Positions 18,685-28,436 are shown, counted from the stretch's first letter. The stretch: 64,000 nt of DNA from Pseudomonas sp. Irchel s3f7 (GCF_900187615.1 NZ_FYDO01000009.1:32434-96433); one strand, 5' to 3'. Notes: generated from the letters alone by a model not told the origin. Numbers and translations are program-made.

Positions 18685-19593
18685 ATGAGCAATGCACAAC
18701 AGGTCGAGCGCTTTGATCAGTGGCTCGACAAGGTCAACCAGGTCTGCGGGTGTTTCAGTGCCAATCTGTTGGGCCCGCAGTTCGCGGGTTCGATCGATGA
18801 GTACCGCAGCGGTGAACTGAAGATGAGTTTCGTCGACGTGTCCCAGGCTCAATTATTCCGCACTCAGCACGAGATCGATCAGGGCGAGGGCGCGCATTAT
18901 TACGCAGCGTTCCAACTTGCCGGCGAAGCGGTCATGGAGCAGCAGGGCAGTTGCATCACCCTGATGCCGGGGGATATCACGCTGATCGATTCGACTCGTC
19001 CGAGCAACTTCGTCTACCGCAACAACGCCCGCCAGCTGTCATTGATCCTGCCGCGCGAGCGGGTGGAGCAGCAGTTGCGCTTTACCACGGTGAAACCGGC
19101 GCAGCGCATACCGGCCTCGGCCCCGATGGCCGGGCTCGCCAAGCGCCTGATCCTCGGCTCAACGGAACAGCGCCTTAGCCATGCCGAAAGCGAAGCGACG
19201 CTGGACGCCGTGATCAGCCTGCTGCGCCCGGCGATGGGGGCGAGCGACGTGGACGATTCCCCCCAGGCACGCACCTTCCGCAAGGCGTTACGCTCTATTG
19301 ATGAGCATATCGGTGACGAAGCACTGTGCCCGGAATGGTTGGCGACGCAGGTTGGCGTCTCCGTGCGCGGTTTGTATCGGCTGTTTTCCCGACACGGCCT
19401 GGTGGTCGCGCAATACGTGAAAAACCGCCGTCTCGACCTCTGTGCCGAACAACTGCGCCATGCCCGGGGCGAGGGCAAGCTGTGTGCGCTGGGCTATGAG
19501 TGGGGCTTCAACGATTCGAGCTATTTCTCCACGGCGTTCAAGGCGCGGTTTGGTGTTGCGCCGGGTGAGTATCGCAAGCGGTATGCGAGCTGA
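18685..19593 (+). CDS. feaR: AraC-family regulator, FeaR-like
   Basis: A 302-residue regulator. The start is ATG 18685 (MSNAQQVERFDQWLDKVNQVCG); a longer frame back to 18490 lacks support. The N-terminal opening with QWL..INQVCG, the middle DITLIDSTRP, and SLILPRERVEQQL follow the E. coli FeaR layout along the whole length, and the size is nearly the same (301). The C-terminal HTH_18 domain has LATQVGVSVRGLYRLFSRHG and a closing FGVAPGEYRKRYA. FeaR activates the genes for amine oxidase and phenylacetaldehyde dehydrogenase in response to aromatic amines. A dehydrogenase of that type is at 21072-22562 on the same strand, which supports the assignment. Confidence 0.87.
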   Translation: MSNAQQVERFDQWLDKVNQVCGCFSANLLGPQFAGSIDEYRSGELKMSFVDVSQAQLFRTQHEIDQGEGAHYYAAFQLAGEAVMEQQGSCITLMPGDITLIDSTRPSNFVYRNNARQLSLILPRERVEQQLRFTTVKPAQRIPASAPMAGLAKRLILGSTEQRLSHAESEATLDAVISLLRPAMGASDVDDSPQARTFRKALRSIDEHIGDEALCPEWLATQVGVSVRGLYRLFSRHGLVVAQYVKNRRLDLCAEQLRHARGEGKLCALGYEWGFNDSSYFSTAFKARFGVAPGEYRKRYAS

Positions 19594-20131
19594 CTTATCC
19601 GATCAGGCTTTTTCAAAGCAATGGCAAAAAAAGATGAAAGAGCACAAAAAATAAATTCTCTGAAAAATCGGACGTTTCCTGCTTCGTCCTACAGATGGAT
19701 GACGGTCAGCATCGTTCGCTGTGTTTCAGTGGGTAGTCAACTTTGATACCTGTTTTCAATGTCTTGAAAAAAACCATCGCTGATGCTGTTTTAAGTTTGT
19801 GTTGTTGGGCGAAATGTCTTTCCTGAAATCTTGTGGGAGGTGTCTTTTATTGTTGAGTGAAAGTGCCTACGCGCAAAAAAATATTCTCTTGCATACTTCT
19901 TCTGAAGTTATTAGATGTAGGCGTGTCACTTGATTCGAGTGGTGCTTCCTCTAATCGGCGAGTACTCAATAATGAAATGCGAATATTTTCGAAGTGTTCC
20001 TTGTTTTGACGATGAGCTTGAACATGGCTCATTACTGTGCATAGCCGCACTCTCAAAAGCGCAAAGCGGAATTGCAGATCGGGGAGGGGGCGGCCTGGAT
20101 GCTCTACCCGACCCTGCAAAGGGACTTCCTA
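19594..20131 (+). other. AT-rich gap with a possible broken reading frame
   Basis: This stretch is visibly richer in A and T than its neighbours. An ORF from ATG 19972 (MKCEYFRSVPCFDDELEHGS) runs to 20163, and the adjacent frame then gives a plausible continuation (ELQIGEGAAWMLYPTLQRDF) into the small protein below. One frameshift near 20060 would join them, so this may be the 5' part of a decayed gene. No known family recognised. Confidence 0.35.
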
Positions 20132-20350
20132 ATGTTAAATATGCCTGGCTACGAAATACTTGATTTTGATTCTGGTAGTTCAGAAACTTATAAGGGTGGC
20201 AGGTCGATAAATCGGTCGCCTCCATTGCTAAGAGCACTGGCCAAGTTGAATCGCTATAAAAATATGCCGGCGGATGAACTTGATGAGGTGTTGTCAGAAC
20301 ATGGCTTAAAGCCAGAAGCGGACTACGACATTCTGGAACTAAAATACTGA
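20132..20350 (+). CDS. Small hypothetical protein or C-terminal remnant
   Basis: A 72-residue ORF from ATG 20132 (MLNMPGYEILDFDSGSSETY) ending in ADYDILELKY. AAGGGA lies about eight bases upstream, so it could be translated on its own. In the same frame protein-like sequence extends back to about 20045 without an ATG, which fits instead the end of a longer, frameshifted gene. Composition is unlike the flanking feaR and cytochrome genes. Function unknown; an accessory immunity-type protein is only a guess. Confidence 0.4.
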   Translation: MLNMPGYEILDFDSGSSETYKGGRSINRSPPLLRALAKLNRYKNMPADELDEVLSEHGLKPEADYDILELKY

Positions 20351-20568
20351 GGACAACCGCGGCCTTGCGCTAGGTCCATTAAAGGTCACCGTCCGGCAGG
20401 GGGGCCGCAATCTGGCACAACCGCCAACACAACTGGCACGCAGGGCAAAACCTGTGTGGCGGCGACCACCGACAATCCTTACCAACCTGCCGAAGCACCG
20501 TTGCCTCGGCATTTTTAGTGTTGGCGCTCGTCTGGTGGCGGGTGCGTGGATTTTCAAGGTCGTTTCCT

Positions 20569-20958
20569 ATGTTCACCTCGTTGCGTTTGTCTTTGGTTGG
20601 TTTGCTGTCCTTCACCCTGGCTCAAGCGGTCGTTGCCGCCGAGTGTGTGCCGGACACGCGCCGTGGCGCTGAAGTGTTCGCTAATGAATGCGGCGTCTGC
20701 CACGCGGTGGCCAAGGGCACGATGGGCATGATGGGGCCGAATCTGTCCGGTGTTTACGGGCGCAAGTCGGGTTCGCTGGAGGGTTTCAGCTACTCACAGG
20801 CCATGCGTGACAAAGACGTCAGCTGGCAGGCCGAGAACATTGCGCAACTGATCACCCAACCCCAGGCCTTCGTGCCCGGCACTTACATGCCGTACATGGG
20901 CCTGGCGTCCGCCGACGATCGCCAGGCGGTCGTGTGCTTCCTCAAAGAACAACACTGA
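20569..20958 (+). CDS. Periplasmic class-I cytochrome c
   Basis: A 129-residue precursor. Signal peptide MFTSLRLSLVGLLSFTLA...VVAAE, one haem site CGVCH and a distal methionine ligand likely in TYMPYMGL. The spacing GPNLSGVYGRKSG and the C-terminal DDRQAVVCFLKE resemble cytochrome c2/c550 types. The start is ATG 20569; longer frames lack a signal peptide. It lies upstream of the aldehyde dehydrogenase (113-base gap with a REP). In pseudomonads aromatic amines can be oxidised by a periplasmic quinohaemoprotein amine dehydrogenase that passes electrons to such a cytochrome, but no amine dehydrogenase gene is in the window. Confidence 0.88.
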   Translation: MFTSLRLSLVGLLSFTLAQAVVAAECVPDTRRGAEVFANECGVCHAVAKGTMGMMGPNLSGVYGRKSGSLEGFSYSQAMRDKDVSWQAENIAQLITQPQAFVPGTYMPYMGLASADDRQAVVCFLKEQH

Positions 20959-20993
20959 TCAGCCGGATTACCGACTGACAACCAACCACCCCC

Positions 20994-21053
20994 TGTAGGC
21001 GCTGGCTTGCACCGTCCGTCAAGACGCTTTCGCCGGCAAGCCGGCTCCTACAT
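20994..21053. repeat. REP pair (inverted)
   Basis: TGTAGGCGCTGGCTTGC and CCGGCAAGCCGGCTCCTACA in inverse orientation between the cytochrome and dehydrogenase genes. The first arm is diverged. Confidence 0.8.
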
Positions 21054-21071
21054 TTGAACGAAAGGTGATTC

Positions 21072-22562
21072 ATGAGCAACGTTGAAATTCTGCCGCAGGT
21101 TGCTGCATTCCTCGAACGCGAGCATGGCTGCTTCATCGACGGGCAATGGGTACTGGCCGAAGGCGACCGTATCGCCGTGGTCAACCCGGCCACCGGGAAA
21201 ACCCTGTGCGAAACCCTCGATGCACCGCTGGACATCGTCGAGCGTGCCGTGCAGTCGTCGCACAAGGCGTTCAAATCCGGTGTGTGGTCGAGCCTGCGTC
21301 CAGCAGATCGTGAGCGCATCCTGCTGAACTTCACCCGTCTGGTCGAAGAGCACGCCGAAGAACTGGCCCAACTGGAAACCCTGAGCCAGGGCAAGTCGAT
21401 CAACATGGCCCGTGCGCTGGACCTGAACGCCACCGTGGAATTCATGCGCTACATGTCCGGCTGGGCGACCAAGATCGAAGGCCAGACCTTCGACGTGTCG
21501 ATCCCGCTGCCACCGGGTGCCAAGTTCACCGCGTTCACCAAGCGTGAGCCAGTGGGTGTGGTGGTCGGCATTGTGCCGTGGAACTTCCCGTTGCTGATTG
21601 CGGCCTGGAAACTGATGCCGGCACTGGCCACCGGTTGCACCGTGATCATCAAACCCGCAATGGAAACCCCGCTGACCGCGATGCGCCTGGCCGAACTGGC
21701 CCTGGAAGCCGGCATTCCGGCAGGCGTGTTCAACGTCGTCACCGGTGGCGGTGCTTCGGTCGGTGGTGTGCTGACTGCGCACCCGCTGGTGAGCAAAGTG
21801 TCGTTCACCGGTTCCACCGCCGTGGGCAAAAGCGTTGGCGTGGCGTGCATGGCGAACATGACGCGCTTCTCCCTGGAACTGGGTGGCAAGAACCCGATGA
21901 TCGTGCTCGCCGATGCCGACATCGAAAAAGCCGTCCAAGGCGCGATCCTTGGCGGTCTGCTGAACAACGGCCAGGTGTGCGCGGCGGCCTCGCGTTTCTA
22001 CGTGCACCGCTCGATCCACGACCAATTCGTTGAAGCCCTGGCGGCGGCTGTATCGTCGATGCCAATCGGCGACGGCATGAACTGCGACGCCGCGATCAAC
22101 CCGTTGGTGTCGCGCAAGCAACAACAAAGCGTGCTCAAACACATCGAACTGGCCCGCCAGGAAGGTGCACGCGTGGTTACCGGTGGCGAATTGCTGGAAG
22201 GCGATGGCTTCTTTGTGCAGCCGACCATTCTGGCCGACATCGATCACAGCATGGCCGTGGCCCGCGAAGAAGTGTTCGGTCCGGTGCTGGGCGTGATGCC
22301 TTTCGACGACGAAGATGCCGTCATCGCCCTGGCCAACGATAACCGCTACGGTCTGGCCGCCAGCCTGTGGACCAACGACCTGGGCAAAGCCATGAACCTG
22401 GTGCCGCGCATCGAAGCCGGTACGGTCTGGGTCAACGCCCACGTACTGCTCGACCCGGCCATGCCATTCGGCGGCGTCAAGCAATCGGGCATGGGCCGCG
22501 AGTTCGGTCGTGCGGTGATCGAGGCTTACACCGAGCTGAAGTCGGTGTGTATCGCCCATTGA
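21072..22562 (+). CDS. feaB: Phenylacetaldehyde dehydrogenase-type aldehyde dehydrogenase
   Basis: A 496-residue NAD-dependent aldehyde dehydrogenase. Seen: PWNFPLL (oxyanion asparagine), the cofactor lysine in VIIKPAMETP, the general base in LELGGKNP (E269) and the nucleophile in NNGQVCAAASR (C303). The length and LDETLSQGKSINMARALDL-like region match FeaB/PeaE enzymes that oxidise phenylacetaldehyde to phenylacetate. The start has AAAGGTGA ahead. FeaR-like regulation from 18685 supports an aromatic substrate; other betaine-aldehyde-like substrates remain possible. Confidence 0.85.
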   Translation: MSNVEILPQVAAFLEREHGCFIDGQWVLAEGDRIAVVNPATGKTLCETLDAPLDIVERAVQSSHKAFKSGVWSSLRPADRERILLNFTRLVEEHAEELAQLETLSQGKSINMARALDLNATVEFMRYMSGWATKIEGQTFDVSIPLPPGAKFTAFTKREPVGVVVGIVPWNFPLLIAAWKLMPALATGCTVIIKPAMETPLTAMRLAELALEAGIPAGVFNVVTGGGASVGGVLTAHPLVSKVSFTGSTAVGKSVGVACMANMTRFSLELGGKNPMIVLADADIEKAVQGAILGGLLNNGQVCAAASRFYVHRSIHDQFVEALAAAVSSMPIGDGMNCDAAINPLVSRKQQQSVLKHIELARQEGARVVTGGELLEGDGFFVQPTILADIDHSMAVAREEVFGPVLGVMPFDDEDAVIALANDNRYGLAASLWTNDLGKAMNLVPRIEAGTVWVNAHVLLDPAMPFGGVKQSGMGREFGRAVIEAYTELKSVCIAH

Positions 22563-22571
22563 TAAACCTGT

Positions 22572-22650
22572 AGGCGCTGTCGAGTGCAACGAGGCTGCGA
22601 TCTTTTAACATCAAGGTCATAAGATCGCAGCCTTCGGCAGCTCCTACGGG
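22572..22650. repeat. Inverted repeat of another dispersed family
   Basis: GTAGGCGCTGTCGAGTGCAA...GGCTGCGATCTTTTA is mirrored by TAAGATCGCAGCCTTCGGCA...GCTCCTAC. The core GGCTGCGATCTT differs from the REP cores elsewhere. It sits between convergent genes and could act as a bidirectional transcription stop. Confidence 0.75.
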
Positions 22651-22658
22651 GATGTGCG

Positions 22659-25043
22659 TCACGCCGCTGGCGGTTTCGCCAGTTCGATCCCGGCGGCACC
22701 CAGCCGCTTGAGAATTTCAAACAGCAGCTCGCTCTTGATCGCCCCGACCATGCGCGGGCTGGCGACGTAACCGGTGATGGTCAACGTGATGCCCTCAGGC
22801 TTGAGTTGGCTGAAGCGCACGAACGCCGCCGGTTTTTCCAGGATGGATTCGTGTTCGGTGTAGGTGTCCAGCAGCAGGCTGCGCACTTGCTCCGGGTCGA
22901 TGCCCAACGGGAACATCAATTCCAGTGTCGCTACCCCTTGGGCGCTGCCGCCCAGCGTGACGTTGCGCAAGTTCTGCGAAATCAGCTGCGAGTTGGGCAC
23001 GATCACGATCGAGCGGTCGGCGAGCTGGATTTCCGTGGCGCGTACGTTGATTCGGCGGATGTCGCCCTCGACGCCGCTGATGCTGATCAGGTCGCCGACT
23101 TTGACCGGGCGCTCGGTCAACAGGATCAGGCCGGAGATGAAGTTCTTGACGATCTCTTGCAAGCCGAAGCCGATGCCCACCGACAAGGCACTGACGATCC
23201 ACGCCAGGTTGGTCCACTTGATCCCCAGCGACGACAGCGTCAGCAGCACCACGGAGGCATAGCCGAGGTTGGCGAACAGCGTGCTCAGTGACGCGCACAT
23301 GCCGGGGTCCATTTCGGTTTTCGGCAGGAACTCGTTGTCGAGCCAGCGGCGTAATGAGCGAATCAGGTAGATGCCGATGACCAGGGCGAGAAAGGCATGC
23401 AGCAGGTTGTCCGGGACGATGTTGAGCTTGCGCAGCCCTTCACCGCCGAGGATGGAAAAAGTGTTGGTCACCAGTTGGCTGAGTGTCGTACCGACACCGC
23501 CGACAAACAGCGCAATGATCGCAATCAGCATCAACGCGGCGCGGCCGACGCCGGACAGCACGGTGCAGATTTGCTCCAGGCGTGGATTGCCGATGCCCAG
23601 CAATTGTTTGATGGCTTTGCCCGTGGGCTGTTTGGGGGAAAAAACGTATTCGCAGGTGTCCGTGAACACCTGGGTGAGCATGTAGAAACCGGCTGAAATG
23701 ATGTAGATCCACACCAATTCGTAGGTGATGAACCTGGCCATTGTCACGTAGCCAATCAACAGGGCGAACAGGGAAACCACCACGGAAATGCCAGCAAAGG
23801 CGTAAATCAGCCCGGCGAACGTCGTGAAAGCTTCCGGCGCCTCACCGGCCGCTGCGAGCGTTCGGCGGATCTTGCTGACGTGCAGCAGCAGGGAACCGAT
23901 CACCAGTGTTACCACCAATGCCACGATGCCCCGGCCAAACAGCACGATCTCGGAACTCATGCCGGTGACATTGCCCATCTGCACCAGCGTCACCATCACC
24001 AGCAACAGGGCGGCCAGTATTTGGGGGTAGGGCTCGATCTCCAGTGCCACGGAATCGGCAATGGCGGGCAGGCGCCAGGTGGGATGTTGCGTCGACAGCA
24101 GGGCACGGCTCAAACCGGTGATCAGCACACAGGTATAGGCCAGTTTTTCCAGGTATTCGGCCAGATCGGCAATCAGCGGGGTGAAAGGCAACTGGCGGGT
24201 GCCGGCAAAATGCACCAGTTCCAGGGCTAACCCCGCGGTCAACAGGGTAGCTATGACGGAAGCCAGGGCCAGAGAGCTGCGGCGCAATCGGCCTTCCGGC
24301 ATGCGATGAATGCACAACCAGGTCAGCGCCCGATCGGCGAGTCTGCGCCCCACGGTCCATATGACCAGCGCCAGCAGGAGCAGGCCGGCCGTGATCAAGC
24401 GCTGGCCGGGTTGCCAGGCCGCCTCGTGCGTGGTCTTGAGTTGCTGGATGAGGGCGATGAACCGCTGGCGGTCGTCCTGCGGCAGATCAAACAAGGGTGA
24501 CCAGAACCGCGGACTCAGAATGCTGCTGGTCTGTTGGGTCACCTCTGTTTCCAGCAGACTGCGGCGGAACCCGGCAATCTGGGTGATGAGTTCGGCTGCA
24601 CTTTGTTTCAGCGCCGCCAGGGTTTTGAGCTGACCATCGACCTTATTCTTTTGTTCGCTCAGCGCCGCTCTTTGGGACGCCATGGCGGATGTCACCAGCC
24701 CACCTTCGTCGGTCGCCACCGGACCCAGCACATTGAGTTGGGCTTGCAGTTGCGCCTGTTCGGGCAGCAGCGCTGTCGTCAGGCGATCCAATTCCTGAAT
24801 CAACGCCTGCACCACATTTTGCGAGCCTTCAAGCTGGGTGTAGTTGGCGGCCTTGGAAACCTGCTGCTTGAGATTGTCGAGCTGGTTTTGCAGTGTCAGC
24901 AGTTCGCTGTCGGAAAGGCTGATGGAGGGCGGGGTCAAACGGTCGGCAGGTGCGTCGAGCAGGGGCGTCGCCAACAGCATTGGGCTGCTCAGCCCGAAAA
25001 CCACGAACACGACGAACATCAGCGATTTCAACGCATTGCACAT
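22659..25043 (-). CDS. Large MscS-family mechanosensitive channel with periplasmic coiled-coil domain
   Basis: A 794-residue inner-membrane protein. A signal-like N-terminus is followed by a periplasmic helical, probably coiled-coil domain at about residues 40-200 (DUF3772-like: LQNQLDNLKQQVSKA, LLDTA-type leucine heptads), then about ten membrane segments and a C-terminal MscS module. The pore helix and beta-domain entry GIGFGLQEIVKNFISGLILL-type region and the segment ERPVKVGDLISISGVEGD are clear. It would open under osmotic downshock. Domain order matches YbiO/MscM-like channels, not the small MscS. No operon partner; it is convergent with the dehydrogenase gene. Confidence 0.9.
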   Translation of the reverse strand: MCNALKSLMFVVFVVFGLSSPMLLATPLLDAPADRLTPPSISLSDSELLTLQNQLDNLKQQVSKAANYTQLEGSQNVVQALIQELDRLTTALLPEQAQLQAQLNVLGPVATDEGGLVTSAMASQRAALSEQKNKVDGQLKTLAALKQSAAELITQIAGFRRSLLETEVTQQTSSILSPRFWSPLFDLPQDDRQRFIALIQQLKTTHEAAWQPGQRLITAGLLLLALVIWTVGRRLADRALTWLCIHRMPEGRLRRSSLALASVIATLLTAGLALELVHFAGTRQLPFTPLIADLAEYLEKLAYTCVLITGLSRALLSTQHPTWRLPAIADSVALEIEPYPQILAALLLVMVTLVQMGNVTGMSSEIVLFGRGIVALVVTLVIGSLLLHVSKIRRTLAAAGEAPEAFTTFAGLIYAFAGISVVVSLFALLIGYVTMARFITYELVWIYIISAGFYMLTQVFTDTCEYVFSPKQPTGKAIKQLLGIGNPRLEQICTVLSGVGRAALMLIAIIALFVGGVGTTLSQLVTNTFSILGGEGLRKLNIVPDNLLHAFLALVIGIYLIRSLRRWLDNEFLPKTEMDPGMCASLSTLFANLGYASVVLLTLSSLGIKWTNLAWIVSALSVGIGFGLQEIVKNFISGLILLTERPVKVGDLISISGVEGDIRRINVRATEIQLADRSIVIVPNSQLISQNLRNVTLGGSAQGVATLELMFPLGIDPEQVRSLLLDTYTEHESILEKPAAFVRFSQLKPEGITLTITGYVASPRMVGAIKSELLFEILKRLGAAGIELAKPPAA

Positions 25044-25310
25044 AGGCTAGCTCGATGGGTGTGGGCCACTAAACCTATGAGGTTAGGTCAAGACACGCAC
25101 GGTCGAGGTTTTTTTGGCTGAAGGAGCTTCGAGCGATGAAGCGCAAGATGGTCAGTCAGCATTGTGCGCACTCGTCTCAAAAGAATGTATCCGGCTGTGA
25201 CCCGTGCTGGGCAGAGCAGGCAGTCACTGGCGCCATGACCTACGCTTGTCCGCAGGCCCATGTTCAAAAGCGCCGCAGAGGCTTGCGCTCGATGGACAAA
25301 CGGCACCTAT

Positions 25311-25318
25311 AAAAACAA
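25311..25318 (+). promoter_or_regulatory. Candidate Hfq/Crc site (AAAAACAA) in tctC leader
   Basis: AAAAACAA fits AAnAAnAA and lies about 20 bases before the GGGAG of the tctC start. Citrate-type carboxylates are usually preferred carbon sources in pseudomonads, so repression here would be of interest. Confidence 0.35.
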
Positions 25319-25338
25319 TTCATTCGGGAGAACAACCC

Positions 25339-26304
25339 ATGTCCGTTTTATTTCGTCGATTCAGTCAGTTAGTGGCCGTCGGCGTCACCACTGCCGCACT
25401 CATCACGCCAGCCCTGGCGCTCGATACGGTCAAGTTCATGGCCCCGGGCTCGGTCGGCGGCGGTTATGACCAGACCGCCCGGGTGTTGGGCAAGGCGTTG
25501 GTTGAAGCCAACGTCGCGAAATCCGTGACCTTCGAAAACAAGGGCGGCGCCGGCGGGACATTGGGCCTGGCGCAGTTTGCCAACAGCACCAAGGGCGACC
25601 CGAATGCGCTGCTGGTGGTGGGCGCGATCATGGTCGCGGGCATCGAACAGAACAAACCGCCCATCACCTTGAAGGACGTGACGCCGATTGCCCGGTTGTT
25701 CACCGAGTACAACGTGATCGCGGTGCGCAAGGAATCGGAATTCAAGACCCTCGACGACTTGATCAAGGCCTTCAAGGAAAAACCGACGAGCATTACCTGG
25801 GGCGGTGGCTCCAAGGGCTCGATTGACCACATCGGCATCGCCGAGCTGGCGGGCAAACTGGAGGTCCCGGTCAACAAGGTCAACTACGTGGCGTTCGGCG
25901 GGGGCGGTGAAGTGGTTGCCCAGGCGTTGGGCGGCCAACTCAAAGTGATCACTGGCGGCTATGCCGAGTTGGGCCAATACATCAAGGCCGGACAATTCCG
26001 CGTGCTGGCCATCGGCGCGCCGGAACGGGTGCCCGGGATTGATGCACCGACGCTCAAGGAAAGTGGCTACGACGTGATCATCGGCAACTGGCGCGGTGTC
26101 TACGGTGCGGCGGGTCTCACGCCCGAGCAGCGTAAAGAAGTCACCGATGCGGTGGTGGCGGCCAGCAAGGCCAAAGTCTGGCAGGACAACCTCCAAACCA
26201 ACGCGTGGACGCCGAGCGTGCTGACCGGTGATGACTTCGGCAAGTTCGTCGAAGAAGAGCACGTGCGGTTGCGCGCCATGCTGGTCAAGGTCGGGCTGCT
26301 TTGA
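25339..26304 (+). CDS. tctC: Tripartite tricarboxylate transporter, periplasmic binding protein
   Basis: A 321-residue periplasmic binding protein of the TctC (Bug) family. The start is ATG 25339, after GGGAGA, giving a signal peptide that ends TPALALD. Family features: FMAPGSVGGGYDQTARVL near the mature N-terminus, then NKGGAGGTLGL, and WGGGSKGSIDHI. It binds citrate or a related carboxylate and delivers it to TctAB. The tctB start follows the stop after one base. A TctDE two-component regulator is not in the window. Confidence 0.92.
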   Translation: MSVLFRRFSQLVAVGVTTAALITPALALDTVKFMAPGSVGGGYDQTARVLGKALVEANVAKSVTFENKGGAGGTLGLAQFANSTKGDPNALLVVGAIMVAGIEQNKPPITLKDVTPIARLFTEYNVIAVRKESEFKTLDDLIKAFKEKPTSITWGGGSKGSIDHIGIAELAGKLEVPVNKVNYVAFGGGGEVVAQALGGQLKVITGGYAELGQYIKAGQFRVLAIGAPERVPGIDAPTLKESGYDVIIGNWRGVYGAAGLTPEQRKEVTDAVVAASKAKVWQDNLQTNAWTPSVLTGDDFGKFVEEEHVRLRAMLVKVGLL

Positions 26305-26305
26305 A

Positions 26306-26791
26306 ATGGCCGGAATGCGCAGCGTCGTACCAGCACAGTTGGCGATCGGCATCGGCCTGATCGCCATCAGCATCGTGCTCGCAGTGGGCGCGTTTCGCTT
26401 TCCGCCGGAAATGGGCTTCGTCATCCTCCCGGCCTACGTCTATCCCTATGCGGTGACGGGTTTTCTCGGCGGGGTCGGCGTGTTGCTGGGTTATCAGGCG
26501 GTGACCGGTGGATTCCGCGAGTTGGACAACACCGAAACCGCGACGGTGCCGGGCGGAAAAACCGGTGCAGCCTGGGTGACGGCGGGGCTTGTCGGCGTGG
26601 CGGTGCTGATCAATTTCATCGGCTTCGTATTGTCCGCCGGGTTGCTGTTTGTCTGTGCCGCACGGGGTTTTGGCAGCCGTCACCCGTTGCGGGACCTGGC
26701 CATCGGCATCGCCTTGACGCTGCCGATCTATTGGCTGTTCAACGCCGGGCTCGGCGTGTCCCTGCCGCCGCTGATCAACGCCTGGATCTGA
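26306..26791 (+). CDS. tctB: Tripartite tricarboxylate transporter, small membrane subunit
   Basis: A 161-residue protein with four predicted membrane helices. The start is ATG 26306, one base after the tctC stop. Sequence conservation in TctB is low, but helix pattern, size and the C-terminal PIYWLFNAGLGVSLPP motif fit the family. It works with TctA in the inner membrane. Tight packing shows a single tctCBA operon. Confidence 0.9.
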   Translation: MAGMRSVVPAQLAIGIGLIAISIVLAVGAFRFPPEMGFVILPAYVYPYAVTGFLGGVGVLLGYQAVTGGFRELDNTETATVPGGKTGAAWVTAGLVGVAVLINFIGFVLSAGLLFVCAARGFGSRHPLRDLAIGIALTLPIYWLFNAGLGVSLPPLINAWI

Positions 26792-26806
26792 ACGGAGACT
26801 GACACC

Positions 26807-28315
26807 GTGGACATTCTTGCAAGCCTGGCGATGGGGTTTTCGGCGGCGCTGACGCCGATCAATCTGATGTGGGGCTTCATCGGCTGTCTGCTCGGCACGG
26901 CCATTGGCGTGTTACCCGGTATCGGCCCGGCACTGACGGTGGCGTTGTTGCTGCCGATCACCGCCAAGGTTGACCCCACCGGCGCCTTGATCATGTTTGC
27001 CGGTATCTATTACGGCGCGCAGTTCGGGGGCTCGACTACTTCGATTCTGCTCAACACGCCCGGCGAATCGTCGTCCATGGTCACGGCGCTGGAAGGCAAC
27101 CTGATGGCCCGCAACGGGCGCGCCGGCCCCGCGTTGGCCACGGCTGCAATTGGCTCGTTTGTGGCCGGCACCATCGCGACGATTTTACTGACGCTGTTCG
27201 CACCGGTCGTGGCCAAGTTGGCGCTGAACTTTGGCCCGACGGAATATTTCGCGATTCTGGTGTTGTCGTTCACCACCGTGTCGGCGGTGCTCGGCGCCTC
27301 CATGCTGCGCGGCTTCGCCTCGCTGGGTATCGGGCTGACCATCGGCCTGATCGGGTTGGATTCGACCTCGGGCATTGCCCGCTACACCCTCGGGGTTCCC
27401 GAACTGGTCGACGGCATCGAAGTGGTGCTGGTGGCGGTGGGTTTGTTTGCCGTCGGCGAGGCGTTGTACAACCTGCTTTATCAGACGGAGTCAAATGAAG
27501 GCCGGCACCGCCTGACCTCGTTATGGATGACCCGCGCCGACTGGAAACGCTCGGTGCCGGCATGGCTGCGGGGCACGCTGATCGGTTTTCCGTTCGGTTC
27601 GATTCCGGCCGGTGGCGCGGAGATTCCGACGTTTCTGTCGTACTCCACCGAACGCAAACTCAGCAAGTATCCCAAGGAGTTTTCCGCCAACAAAGGCGAG
27701 GGCGCCATCGAAGGCGTCGCCGGCCCGGAAGCGGCGAACAACGCCAGCGCGACGGGATCGTTGGTGCCGTTGCTGACCCTGGGCATTCCGACGTCTGCCA
27801 CGGCGGCGATCCTGTTGGCGGCGTTCCAGAACTACAACCTGCAACCGGGGCCGATGCTGTTCGAAACGTCTGCCGATCTGGTCTGGACCCTGGTGGCCTC
27901 GCTGTACATCGGCAACCTCATCCTGCTGGTGCTGAACCTGCCGTTGGTGGGGCTGTGGGTCAAGTTGCTGCAAATCCCCCGACCGTACCTCAATGCCGGG
28001 ATTCTGGTGTTCGCCACCATCGGCGTGTACGGCATGCGCCACTCTTCCTTCGATTTGTTGCTGATGCTGGGGATTGGCTGGGGCGGGGTGCTGATGCGGC
28101 GTTTCGACTTCCCGGTCGCGCCGGTGATCGTCGGCATGCTGCTCGGGCCAATGGCCGAGAAGCAACTGCGTAACGCGTTGTCGATCAGCGAGGGCGACTG
28201 GACGATATTCCTGACGCAACCGATCTCGGCGTTTTTCCTGGGGCTGACGTTGCTGGTGCTACTGGTGCCCTATGTATTGCATAAGCGGGGAATCAAGTTG
28301 CATGAGGATGATTGA
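26807..28315 (+). CDS. tctA: Tripartite tricarboxylate transporter, large membrane subunit
   Basis: A 502-residue permease with about twelve helices. The start is GTG 26807 with GGAGA ahead. The two conserved glycine-proline blocks are present: [17 protein letters not shown] near residue 35 and the loop [19 protein letters not shown], plus [25 protein letters not shown] region in the second half. It moves carboxylates using a cation gradient. Last gene of the operon; a REP pair follows. Confidence 0.93.
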   Translation: MDILASLAMGFSAALTPINLMWGFIGCLLGTAIGVLPGIGPALTVALLLPITAKVDPTGALIMFAGIYYGAQFGGSTTSILLNTPGESSSMVTALEGNLMARNGRAGPALATAAIGSFVAGTIATILLTLFAPVVAKLALNFGPTEYFAILVLSFTTVSAVLGASMLRGFASLGIGLTIGLIGLDSTSGIARYTLGVPELVDGIEVVLVAVGLFAVGEALYNLLYQTESNEGRHRLTSLWMTRADWKRSVPAWLRGTLIGFPFGSIPAGGAEIPTFLSYSTERKLSKYPKEFSANKGEGAIEGVAGPEAANNASATGSLVPLLTLGIPTSATAAILLAAFQNYNLQPGPMLFETSADLVWTLVASLYIGNLILLVLNLPLVGLWVKLLQIPRPYLNAGILVFATIGVYGMRHSSFDLLLMLGIGWGGVLMRRFDFPVAPVIVGMLLGPMAEKQLRNALSISEGDWTIFLTQPISAFFLGLTLLVLLVPYVLHKRGIKLHEDD

Positions 28316-28346
28316 ACCGGCAGATGCCTGGAATGGAATTCATTCC

Positions 28347-28436
28347 TGTAGGAGCGAGCTTGCTCGCGATGGACTAACAGCCGGCAAATCCGCTGAATGA
28401 CACACCGCCATCGCGAGCAAGCTTGCTCCTACAGGG
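28347..28436. repeat. REP pair after tctA
   Basis: TGTAGGAGCGAGCTTGCTCG and, 45 bases on, CGAGCAAGCTTGCTCCTACA in inverse orientation. The core GCGAGCAAGCTTGCTC defines a third REP subtype in the window. Confidence 0.88.

Noticed and set aside
21048..22589. 513-residue leftward ORF opposite the aldehyde dehydrogenase gene
   Set aside because: Histidine/glutamine-rich antisense translation with no family features; dehydrogenase has all catalytic residues.
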